A stretch of DNA of 22,306 nt from the IMG/VR virus record IMGVR_UViG_3300033182_000246, positions 1 through 22,306 of that record, one strand, 5' to 3'. Positions 15,548-22,120 of the stretch are shown here, in pieces (within the stretch, counting starts at the first letter, position 1; every line of letters begins with the position of its first letter). The stretch is from a virus. The position numbers were made by a program, and so were the translations under genes. The notes below the pieces were generated by a model, which was not told the origin of the DNA, did no database searches, and saw nothing but the letters and a program-made list of their open reading frames with translations.

Positions 15548-16512
15548 TTAGAATGGTTGGATTCCCGCCACCTGTAAGTAAACCTTACCACAACTGGGCT
15601 GGAGGTATGGCAGCACATGGTGATGAATACCTTACTTGTGACGATTTAAACGATCCTCTGGTGCGTGGTTGTGATGCATTCTATCAAACAAACGAACTAA
15701 AGCCCAAGTTTATACAGGCAGGACGTATGGATCTACACGGCAAGTATATGATCCATATACTAGAAAGCAAGCGTCCGTTTATTGTAAGTGAGTCAGCACC
15801 ATTTAGACATCACCCAGGATACCTACGCTTTGGTTGGTGGAGTTATAAATGGGACCTAGGCGACTTTAATAATAACAACGTAACACGCGATCGTTGGGAA
15901 AAGTTCCAGGAAGCAACAGGCACTGAGTTTAAACCTTGGCGCGAGCGAGAGGACGGACCTATTGTTATAATGGGACAAAAAGAAGGCGATAGTAGTTTGC
16001 GTCGTATATACAACGCAGGCTATGAATCATTCTACGATTGGGTATATGATCAGGTATTAACTATTCGCAACCACACACAACGCGATATTATTATACGCCC
16101 GCATCCGCGCAACCTAGACAGAGGCGTTAAACAATCACAGCGTAGAGTATTGTTTAAACTTCAAGCAGCAGGCGTTGATACTAGCACTATTAGAATCAGT
16201 GAGAACCTAACCATTGGTGGTAACCAAGGCGGCGAAGGACTTGCAGCAGATCTAAGGGATGCATACTGCGTAGTAACATACAATAGTTTAAGCAGTATTG
16301 AAGCAGTACAAGAAGGTGTTCCTGTGTTTGCATTAGATGGCGGATCAATGGCACATCCTGTTGCACATCACGATTTAAGTGAGATCAACAACTTGCGTTA
16401 CGATATAGATCTAACTGAATGGCAAAACAAGATTGCTTATACAATGTGGAACAAAGAAGAAGTTAGTTCAGGCGAGTGCTGGGCACACCTAAAACCTGCT
16501 TACTTTAAGTAA
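15544..16512 (+). CDS. KpsS/KpsC-like paralogue C, putative polysaccharide glycosyltransferase
   Basis: This is a 322-residue protein. The start overlaps the previous stop as ATGA; an internal ATG three codons later is possible. Motifs in order are PIVIMGQKEGDSS near 139-151, HTQRDIIIRPHPR near 177-189, YCVVTYNSLSSIEAVQEGVPVF near 241-262, AHPVAHHDLSEI near 269-280, and WNKEEVSSGECWAHLKPAY at the end. This is the most complete copy of the family signature in the window. Its last 13 nt overlap the 3' end of the convergent sulfotransferase gene, leaving no room for a terminator between the two. Confidence 0.78.
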   Translation: MIRMVGFPPPVSKPYHNWAGGMAAHGDEYLTCDDLNDPLVRGCDAFYQTNELKPKFIQAGRMDLHGKYMIHILESKRPFIVSESAPFRHHPGYLRFGWWSYKWDLGDFNNNNVTRDRWEKFQEATGTEFKPWREREDGPIVIMGQKEGDSSLRRIYNAGYESFYDWVYDQVLTIRNHTQRDIIIRPHPRNLDRGVKQSQRRVLFKLQAAGVDTSTIRISENLTIGGNQGGEGLAADLRDAYCVVTYNSLSSIEAVQEGVPVFALDGGSMAHPVAHHDLSEINNLRYDIDLTEWQNKIAYTMWNKEEVSSGECWAHLKPAYFK

Positions 16513-17084
16513 TTAAAGTTAGCGAAGTCTTCTTTGTATAACTGGTACACACGCTCTCTCTGTATTGCATTTAATCCAATGTGTTTAACTTTACTAGGAT
16601 GACGCTTTTGTGTAACAGGATCTAATGCTAGTGGCCAAGTTGCTAGTTGCTTAACATCAAATGTTAAGAACTGGTGTACAGGAATAAAACTTGATTGTGT
16701 CCTCAAATGTACATCTAGTTCTGTAGCAGATTGTATAAAGTCTAGTACGTCATCTACTGTCATACTAGGATCTAATCCTGCTGAACGACCACGCTTGGGT
16801 CTGCTCAATATCATATCACTGTATATACTTAAAAAGCGATCGTACGGATTGCGTGTTACACTAAAGTTTCTCAATCCATTTTCCATTGCTTCTTGTCTCG
16901 AAGCGTAGATAATTGAGCCTACGCCGTGTATGCGAGTGTGTTTTTTATCTGTAAACTTTTGTTTTGTAGCAAGCTCGTATAGGTGTGTTTTAACCGCAGT
17001 GTTAGCACACTTGGTTATGCCCCAAAAGTTATAGCCCAGTGTAGGCCATACTGTTATGTTAGCGTCTTTTAAAGAAGAGCCCAT
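16500..17084 (-). CDS. Carbohydrate-type sulfotransferase (family 2-like)
   Basis: This is a 194-residue protein. ITKCANTAVKTHLYEL at about 23-38 matches the 5'-phosphosulfate-binding loop of Golgi-type carbohydrate sulfotransferases (PKxANTS-like). SVTRNPYDRFLSIYSDM at about 75-91 matches the 3'-phosphate-binding RNPxxRxxSxY element. The C-terminus GLNAIQRERVYQLYKEDFANFNY is the usual end of this family. The reaction would be sulfate transfer from PAPS to a sugar hydroxyl. It is the last gene of the minus-strand operon. The start overlaps the methyltransferase gene by 26 nt and the stop overlaps the convergent paralogue C by 13 nt. Neighbours suggest that the substrate is the glycan built by this cluster (inference). 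Confidence 0.82.
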   Translation of the reverse strand: MGSSLKDANITVWPTLGYNFWGITKCANTAVKTHLYELATKQKFTDKKHTRIHGVGSIIYASRQEAMENGLRNFSVTRNPYDRFLSIYSDMILSRPKRGRSAGLDPSMTVDDVLDFIQSATELDVHLRTQSSFIPVHQFLTFDVKQLATWPLALDPVTQKRHPSKVKHIGLNAIQRERVYQLYKEDFANFNYLK

Positions 17085-17643
17085 GGTCTCTCACAAAGGT
17101 GTGTCGCTTTCGCTGCTCGCCGGTTTTCTTGTTTGTTTTAATAGAGCCCATGCTAGAGTTAGATCTAATGTATTTGGTTTCTTCTGCGTCGTAGTCAAAG
17201 CCGTATAAGTTAAACACATCAATCCAGTATTCTTCTGTGTTACAGTTAACATGATGATGTCCTGCTTTACCCGGAGGTGCGTATGTCATAATAACATATT
17301 GCGCACGTCTAAAGTCTTCCATGAAGTTAGGAACAAACTCCTCATATACATGCTCTACAAACTCGCAACTCCATACAAAGTCTACAGTTAAGTCGCCCAA
17401 TGGACCAGGACCTTTCTCATAGTCGTGTATAGTAACTGGTACTGCAGGACGCTTTACTTCAAAATCACCGTCAATGCCTTGTGCGTTGATGCCTAGTTCT
17501 CTGGCTAGTTTAACCATGCCAGCAGGACCGCAGCCGATGTCTAGCATTGTTTTAATGTCGTACTTAGACTGCATATACTCTAGGTTAGCACGATCTAAAT
17601 GTGTTTTGTTTTTATGCCCGCCTAAGTGGTCAGGTAAACTCAT
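17059..17643 (-). CDS. Class I SAM methyltransferase of the glycan module
   Basis: This is a 194-residue protein. Motif I is MLDIGCGPAG at 33-42 and the acidic residue ending strand 2 is in GIDGD at 56-60. A VDFVWSCEFVEHV segment near 88-100 and YVIMTYAPPGKAGHHHVNC near 116-134 resemble small phage methyltransferases of the Methyltransf_11/23 type. The upstream glycosyltransferase gene stops in its start codon (ATGA, 4-nt overlap), so both are translated together. O-methylation of a sugar is the most economical proposal given the neighbours, but the acceptor is not visible from the sequence. Confidence 0.82.
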   Translation of the reverse strand: MSLPDHLGGHKNKTHLDRANLEYMQSKYDIKTMLDIGCGPAGMVKLARELGINAQGIDGDFEVKRPAVPVTIHDYEKGPGPLGDLTVDFVWSCEFVEHVYEEFVPNFMEDFRRAQYVIMTYAPPGKAGHHHVNCNTEEYWIDVFNLYGFDYDAEETKYIRSNSSMGSIKTNKKTGEQRKRHTFVRDHGLFFKRR

Positions 17644-18455
17644 ATCTTTCTCCAGTATGCTTCTGGTCTATTTACTAGTATGTCTTTGCGTTTAGAGTGT
17701 CCAAGTTGCTTTCTAGCACCCTTTAAATGATCTAGGTATGCTCCCCATTCACTATTAATAAGAGGATGACCCTCGCCTGTAATTAATCCTTCGCTCCAGT
17801 TGAGCTCGTGTAGCATTGGTAAGCCTTTGCGTACAGCATCAAATACATAACTATCGTGCCACTCGCTTAGTGTAAAGATGCCTGCTTCTGCATCTTCGTA
17901 CATGTTTTCAAAACGCATTAAAAACTTTTTTGTATTATTTGAACGTAGGTTCATTGCGTATAAGCCGCATTCGCTGTATTTTCCGCGACGTCCTAGATAA
18001 CACAAGTCTTTGGTAACGGGTATTAGATGTTCTAAACGCTCTTGTGTAATGGGTGAGTGACAGTAGTTATCAGCGTCCATCCATACCAAGAAGTCGTCTT
18101 GTGTTGTACGGGCAGCAGCAAAGATTGCATATACTTTGTGTGCGAAACGTATGGCGTCCCATTTAAAACCCTTGCCCGCATCTTTGCGTTTGCTTCGTAT
18201 AGGGTCATCACTTACATCGCCATTTGCCCGAGGAACGTTCTTCCAACGCTGTTTAAATGCAACTAATTCTGGCGAAGCGTCGTGCAAGTTAAATACACTC
18301 AAGTTATGTGCCGTTTCCTTAACAGCACAATCCTCAGCATAAACATAAAGTTTTACCGAGTCAGGCCAGTTCTTTAAAAAGGATTGTATCATACGAGAAC
18401 CGTATAAATCATAACCTGCTTGATTAAATGTAGTAACTATAGTATATGTTGGCAT
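17640..18455 (-). CDS. GT-A-type glycosyltransferase
   Basis: This is a 271-residue protein. It begins MPTYTIVTTFNQAGYDLYGSRM and contains FLVWMDADNYCHSP around 122-135, with the DxD motif DAD at 127-129. A KWDAIRFAHKVYAIF helix near 98-112 precedes it. The tail GHSKRKDILVNRPEAYWR is often seen in phage and bacterial proteins of this type. It is the first gene of the minus-strand operon, under a perfect late promoter whose octamer ends 5 nt before the ATG. The donor and acceptor are unknown. Confidence 0.75.
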   Translation of the reverse strand: MPTYTIVTTFNQAGYDLYGSRMIQSFLKNWPDSVKLYVYAEDCAVKETAHNLSVFNLHDASPELVAFKQRWKNVPRANGDVSDDPIRSKRKDAGKGFKWDAIRFAHKVYAIFAAARTTQDDFLVWMDADNYCHSPITQERLEHLIPVTKDLCYLGRRGKYSECGLYAMNLRSNNTKKFLMRFENMYEDAEAGIFTLSEWHDSYVFDAVRKGLPMLHELNWSEGLITGEGHPLINSEWGAYLDHLKGARKQLGHSKRKDILVNRPEAYWRKI

Positions 18456-18460
18456 TTGAA

Positions 18461-18468
18461 TATTTATA
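18461..18468 (-). promoter_or_regulatory. T4-type late promoter TATAAATA on the minus strand
   Basis: The plus strand reads TATTTATA, which is an exact TATAAATA on the minus strand. It ends 5 nt before the minus-strand ATG (18455). It lies inside the 17-nt gap between two divergent start codons, so transcription would begin at about the first base of the start codon. There is no Shine-Dalgarno. Confidence 0.75.
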
Positions 18469-18472
18469 AACT

Positions 18473-19318
18473 ATGAAAACGATAGCATACTTTCCTAACC
18501 AAGTAGCAAAGAATGGGCAAGCAGTATTGGCGGCATTCCTAGAAGGTATGCGTAAACACGGATATACTCCTGTAGAGAACTCAATGGATGCTGACATAGC
18601 AGTTATATGGAGTGTTCTATGGGATGGTCGTATGCGAGCAAATGAGCCAGTATATAGACACTACTGTAAACAATTTAAATCAGTTATTATACTAGAAGTA
18701 GGTGCATTAGATCGAGGACGTTTGTGGAAAGTTTGCGTAGATCATACAACAGCGGATGGCTACTACGGGCATACAGAGAACCTAAACTGGGATAGACCCA
18801 AGCAGTTAGGACTAGCACTCAAACAACCTGCTCGTCCACAAAAGCATATTGTTATAGCAGCGCAGCATACACGGAGCCTACAAGTAGAAAACATTAACTA
18901 CACACACTGGATCTCTAGACAAATAGCACATTTACGTCAATACACAGATAGAGAAATCATACTGCGTCCGCATCCACGCTGTAAAATGGATATGAATCTA
19001 GTATGGCCTAATGTAACCATACAACAACCGCGACCTATAGCAAACACATACGATTCGTTTGACTTAGACTTAGATGCTTATTGTATTGTTAACTTTAACT
19101 CAGGGCCCGGCATACAAGGTGTAATCAACGGCACTAGAGTAATAGTAGATGAAACAAGTCTAGCACATCCAATGACAATTACATCGCAGGATATTGAATC
19201 GCTTAACTTTAACAACAGAGATGAGTGGTTTACACAAATATGCCACACGGAATATACAGTAGAAGAAATTGAACAGGGCATACCCTACACAAGAATAGGC
19301 AGTTTCGTAGATGATTGA
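18473..19318 (+). CDS. KpsS/KpsC-like paralogue D, putative glycosyltransferase
   Basis: This is a 281-residue protein. Motifs in order are HIVIAAQHTRS near 125-135, YTDREIILRPHPR near 159-171, AYCIVNFNSGPGIQGVINGTRVIV near 202-225, AHPMTITSQDIESL near 231-244 and YTVEEIEQGIPY near the end. It keeps RPHP and NS. The Glu-Ala of the third motif is replaced (IQGVINGTR for IEAVQEGVP), so it is the most divergent copy after A. It diverges from the minus-strand operon with only 17 nt between the start codons. Its own promoter must lie in the minus-strand coding sequence or in the TTTATAAA region. It overlaps the next gene by 8 nt. Confidence 0.72.
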   Translation: MKTIAYFPNQVAKNGQAVLAAFLEGMRKHGYTPVENSMDADIAVIWSVLWDGRMRANEPVYRHYCKQFKSVIILEVGALDRGRLWKVCVDHTTADGYYGHTENLNWDRPKQLGLALKQPARPQKHIVIAAQHTRSLQVENINYTHWISRQIAHLRQYTDREIILRPHPRCKMDMNLVWPNVTIQQPRPIANTYDSFDLDLDAYCIVNFNSGPGIQGVINGTRVIVDETSLAHPMTITSQDIESLNFNNRDEWFTQICHTEYTVEEIEQGIPYTRIGSFVDD

Positions 19319-20015
19319 TTGCGCCTGCGTTATAACTGGAGACAAGTATGACTTTGAGTATGTACACAAACTCTACAACGGACTAACACGCGGTTTTACA
19401 CAACCTGTAACACTACACGTCTACACAGAGGCAGATAGAGAAGTTCCTGCGCCTTACGTTAAACATACACTAAAGAACTTTAAGACGCGAAGTGACCGAG
19501 GATGGTGGCACAAGTGTCAACTGTTTGATCCTACGTTGTTTAACGGGCAACTGGTATACTTTGATTTAGATGTTGTCATAACAGGCACGTTAGATTGGAT
19601 ACTAGACTTAGATACCAAATACTTTTGGGGCATACGAGACTTTAGATACTTGTGGAGCAACAGACGCATGGAACTAAACTCCAGTGTAATGTACTTTAAC
19701 ACAGACAAGTTTCGCTATGTGTGGAACGAGTTTAATAAGAACCGCGATCATTATATGAATAGACTACACGGTGATCAGAACTTTATATGGAGGCAAGTCC
19801 CTCCAGCAACACAAAAGTTCTTTGATGAAATGCGTGTTAAAAGTTACAAATGGGAATGTCTAGATGGAGGTTGGAATAACGACGCTCGCTCATATAGAAC
19901 TCCGGGGTCGGGTACTGTGATTCCGCATGAGACCAGCATATTAATTTTTCATGGAAAGCCAAACCCAGCTGAAGTAATTGAAACTGATAAAAATATAGCT
20001 AAGTTCTGGAATTAA
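19311..20015 (+). CDS. GT-A-type glycosyltransferase
   Basis: This is a 234-residue protein. The DxD motif is DLD at 85-87 within QLVYFDLDVVITG. The N-terminus CACVITGDKYDFEYVHKLYNGL, a RGWWHKCQLFDP segment at about 63-74 and LNSSVMYFNTDKF match small phage/bacterial nucleotide-sugar transferases. An LHGDQNFIW element lies near 154-162 and an IFHGKPNP element near the C-terminus; both are typical of this family, the latter like the GT8 HGKPKP tail. It overlaps paralogue D by 8 nt and is followed by a noncoding region of 216 nt. Confidence 0.8.
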   Translation: MIDCACVITGDKYDFEYVHKLYNGLTRGFTQPVTLHVYTEADREVPAPYVKHTLKNFKTRSDRGWWHKCQLFDPTLFNGQLVYFDLDVVITGTLDWILDLDTKYFWGIRDFRYLWSNRRMELNSSVMYFNTDKFRYVWNEFNKNRDHYMNRLHGDQNFIWRQVPPATQKFFDEMRVKSYKWECLDGGWNNDARSYRTPGSGTVIPHETSILIFHGKPNPAEVIETDKNIAKFWN

Positions 20016-20160
20016 TATTGTCGAGTAGTTCTGATCAATTCTCTGTATAACTTCGTGGGTGTGTTCCTGCAAAAAGTGCTCAGAAAACTGGCCCACTAAC
20101 ACTTTTTCCATGCAAAAAATTTATAAGTTATTGATTTATAAGGAAATCTTTTTTTGCAGA
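20016..20160 (+). promoter_or_regulatory. Structured intergenic region, possible weak terminator and operator
   Basis: No convincing gene lies here. AAAAAGTG (20071-20078) pairs with CACTTTTT (20100-20107), a possible weak terminator with a 21-nt loop. GTGGG (20055-20059) can pair with CCCAC (20092-20096); the two pairings interleave like a pseudoknot. ATTTATAAG is directly repeated at 20119-20127 and 20134-20142. TGCAAAAAA (20111-20119) and TTTTTTGCA (20150-20158) form an inverted repeat around it, ending 7 nt before the -35 box. The AT-rich repeat could be an operator or an UP-like element. All functional readings are inference. Confidence 0.35.
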
Positions 20161-20165
20161 AAAGG

Positions 20166-20194
20166 TTGACCAAACGGGTGTTTCCCCCTATAAT
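20166..20194 (+). promoter_or_regulatory. Near-consensus sigma70 promoter
   Basis: TTGACC (20166-20171), a 17-bp spacer and a perfect TATAAT (20189-20194) make the strongest sigma70-type promoter in the window. Initiation near 20200 would give a leader of about 32 nt to the ATG at 20232. Early expression by the host polymerase is likely. Confidence 0.88.
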
Positions 20195-20231
20195 ACTTCG
20201 TATAGCAATTAAACAACAACGGAGTTCAAAT

Positions 20232-21227
20232 ATGACTACTACTGTAAAAATCCAATTTGGCACTTATCGCAACGAAACTTTTACTAACCAAGTGTTTACA
20301 CTTGTTGATGATGTAAAAGAGGGTGCAAAGGGCCACTTCATTACTGTTCGTCCTAACGATACAATTGGTGTAGGACGTGACAAGATCCGCGTTAACTTAG
20401 AAGATCCAAATCACGTGGAATATTCCAACAAGCCTAAGTCTGTTGAGACTGATGACGAAATTATGGATCGTATTGAATCTCGTTTTGAGATCCTAGACGA
20501 CATGACCAAGGCTGCTATCAACGGTGACGTTCGTGGTATGATTGTAACAGGTCCTCCAGGCGTGGGCAAGTCGTATGGCGTAGAGCGTCAACTTGAGAAG
20601 GCGTCACTGTTTGAATCAGTGAAGAGTGTTGCTAACAAAAAGTATGAAGTAGTTAAAGGTGCAATGACTCCAATTGGTTTGTACGCTACATTGTATCGCT
20701 ATAGTGACTCAGGTTCTGTACTGGTATTTGACGACTGTGACAGTGTACTAATGGATGACTTGAGCCTTAACATTCTTAAAGCAGCACTAGACTCAGGCAA
20801 GAAGCGTACTATTCACTGGAATGCAGATAGCTCACTGTTACGTCGCGAAGGTATTCCGGATCGCTTTACTTTCCGCGGTGCTGTTATCTTCATAACTAAT
20901 ATTAAATTCAACAACGTGAAGTCTAAGAAGCTACAAGACCACTTGGAAGCTCTACAATCACGTTGTCACTACTTGGACCTAACTCTTAATACCGAGCGTG
21001 ATAAGATCCTGCGTATTAAACAGATCCATCGCAAAGGTGACTTGTTTGAGTCATACTACTTTGATGGTAACGAAGGCGATCAAGTTATTGATTTTATGGA
21101 AGAGAACCAATCAGCAATGCGTGAAATGTCACTGCGTATGGCGCTCAAACTAGCAGACCTAATTAAAGTATCTCCGACACGTTGGAAGGACTTGGCTGCA
21201 TCAACTTGTATGAAGAACTCTTTCTAA
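20232..21227 (+). CDS. AAA+ family ATPase
   Basis: This is a 331-residue protein. Walker A is GPPGVGKS at 107-114, Walker B is VLVFDDCD at 163-170, and the sensor-1-like IFITN is at 219-223. QSRCHYLDL follows near 249-257, and a helical lid closes the protein. Residues 1 to about 75 form a separate N-terminal beta-rich domain. The order fits MoxR/clamp-loader-like AAA ATPases common in marine T4-like phages, whose role is not established. The start is ATG 20232, supported by GGAG (20221-20224) with 7-nt spacing; the longer open frame would run through the promoter. The gene has a strong promoter, so early expression is likely. The next gene starts 2 nt after the stop. Confidence 0.87.
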   Translation: MTTTVKIQFGTYRNETFTNQVFTLVDDVKEGAKGHFITVRPNDTIGVGRDKIRVNLEDPNHVEYSNKPKSVETDDEIMDRIESRFEILDDMTKAAINGDVRGMIVTGPPGVGKSYGVERQLEKASLFESVKSVANKKYEVVKGAMTPIGLYATLYRYSDSGSVLVFDDCDSVLMDDLSLNILKAALDSGKKRTIHWNADSSLLRREGIPDRFTFRGAVIFITNIKFNNVKSKKLQDHLEALQSRCHYLDLTLNTERDKILRIKQIHRKGDLFESYYFDGNEGDQVIDFMEENQSAMREMSLRMALKLADLIKVSPTRWKDLAASTCMKNSF

Positions 21228-21228
21228 T

Positions 21229-22011
21229 ATGGAGAACCGTGTACTAGTAGGCGGCGCTAGTGTTAGCGCCGGTGCTGGCTTAGCCCAAGGCAGTAATGAT
21301 AGCAAGCTCTGGGTTAATCAGTTAGTAGCAGGCAAATTTAACACTGCGGACGTTGATAATATCAGTGTCATCGGCGATGATAATCGTCAAGTGTTTATAG
21401 ATGTTGCTGCTAAACTGCTCGCAGGCAATTACACCAATGCAATTGTTTGTTGGCAAACAGCGGATCGTGTTAATGTTAACTTTGGATTGGAAACATATCC
21501 AACTCGTGTTTGCTTAACTGAACCACACAAGTCTACTGATGCAATTAACTTGGTTGGCGGAGCACAAGTATCAACTAAACAAATTAACCAGTGCAAAGAC
21601 ACATTTTTAAGATTTCGTAACCTGCATTGGTACTTTAAAGATCTAGTAGGATACACCAGTATCCTAAACAGTATCGCAGCAAGAACCAATACTAAAATAC
21701 AGTTTGTTAACGTTGACCAACCCTGGAGCAAAGATTATTTCGTTAAACGTGATTGGCAAGTACCTAGCGAGCTAGACAGTGTAACACAAGAAGTATTACA
21801 GTCAGAGTATCGCAGCGACAGTGAAGTGCGCGAGCTGTACAATCTAATACACGAAGATTACCAGCAAGCAGGAACAATCTGTCACAGCAGTTGGCTTAAC
21901 TTGTACGAACCATTAAAGAGCTTGCAGGTTGATTATGCAAGTGACACAGACAAGCACCCAGGCTATAAAAGCCAGGATGCATTTACCAATTTCCTACTAG
22001 ATAGGATTTAA
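21229..22011 (+). CDS. SGNH-hydrolase-like protein
   Basis: This is a 260-residue protein. The N-terminal VLVGGASVSAGAGL (about 6-19) resembles the block I nucleophile region GxSxSxG, with S11 as candidate. NAIVCWQTADRVN (about 70-82) replaces the usual block III, as in other phage SGNH-like proteins. SDTDKHPGYKSQ (about 238-249) supplies the C-terminal His (H243), with D239 or D241 nearby, although the classical DxxH spacing is not exact. It may be an esterase/deacetylase or a degenerate family member. It follows the AAA ATPase gene directly and lacks a clear Shine-Dalgarno. A link to acetylated glycan made by the upstream cluster is possible but unproven. Confidence 0.6.
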   Translation: MENRVLVGGASVSAGAGLAQGSNDSKLWVNQLVAGKFNTADVDNISVIGDDNRQVFIDVAAKLLAGNYTNAIVCWQTADRVNVNFGLETYPTRVCLTEPHKSTDAINLVGGAQVSTKQINQCKDTFLRFRNLHWYFKDLVGYTSILNSIAARTNTKIQFVNVDQPWSKDYFVKRDWQVPSELDSVTQEVLQSEYRSDSEVRELYNLIHEDYQQAGTICHSSWLNLYEPLKSLQVDYASDTDKHPGYKSQDAFTNFLLDRI

Positions 22012-22065
22012 AGAACAGTATGGAACCGCTGTAATTGCTATGTTGAACTCCTAGGTTCCACCCCT
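22012..22065 (+). ncRNA. Possible small structured RNA or 3' UTR element
   Basis: The 54 nt between the SGNH-like gene and the terminator hold a perfect 7-bp inverted repeat, TGGAACC (22021-22027) and GGTTCCA (22054-22060), with a 26-nt loop. The following terminator gives it a defined 3' end. The GGTTCCA recalls a tRNA T-arm, but no acceptor or anticodon arm can be built, so it is not called a tRNA. It may simply be the 3' UTR. Confidence 0.25.
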
Positions 22066-22103
22066 AAAGGGCGTAAGATAAAACTTGCGCCCTTTCTTCT
22101 TTT
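22066..22103 (+). terminator. Rho-independent terminator
   Basis: A 12-bp stem, AAAGGGCGTAAG (22066-22077) with CTTGCGCCCTTT (22084-22095), has one G-T pair and an ATAAAA loop. A CTTCTTTT tract follows. It ends the AAA-ATPase/SGNH unit. Confidence 0.9.
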
Positions 22104-22104
22104 A

Positions 22105-22115
22105 TGCTATAATTA
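22105..22115 (+). promoter_or_regulatory. Extended -10 or late-like promoter of the last gene
   Basis: TGCTATAAT (22105-22113) is an extended -10 element (TGnTATAAT). Read as an octamer, TATAATTA (22108-22115) is one mismatch from TATAAATA and ends 5 nt before the ATG at 22121. Either reading places initiation at or next to the start codon. No Shine-Dalgarno is present. Confidence 0.6.
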
Positions 22116-22120
22116 CTATT

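Noticed and set aside
15169-15618. 149-codon open frame on the minus strand
   Set aside because: It is antisense to two well-supported KpsS-like genes with conserved motifs, and has no ribosome site.
11617-20015. DNA hypermodification pathway
   Set aside because: Glycosyltransferases and methyltransferases can modify phage DNA, but no hydroxymethyl-nucleotide synthase, no DNA methylase NPPY/DPPY motif and no thymidylate-synthase-like gene is visible. The KpsS-like, sulfotransferase and cupin genes point to surface glycan.
20110-20169. 19-codon frame starting at ATG 20110
   Set aside because: It overlaps the -35 box of the downstream promoter and consists of AT-rich repeat sequence without a ribosome site.
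22021-22065. tRNA-like GGTTCCA segment
   Set aside because: No acceptor stem, D-arm or anticodon arm of proper spacing can be formed around it.
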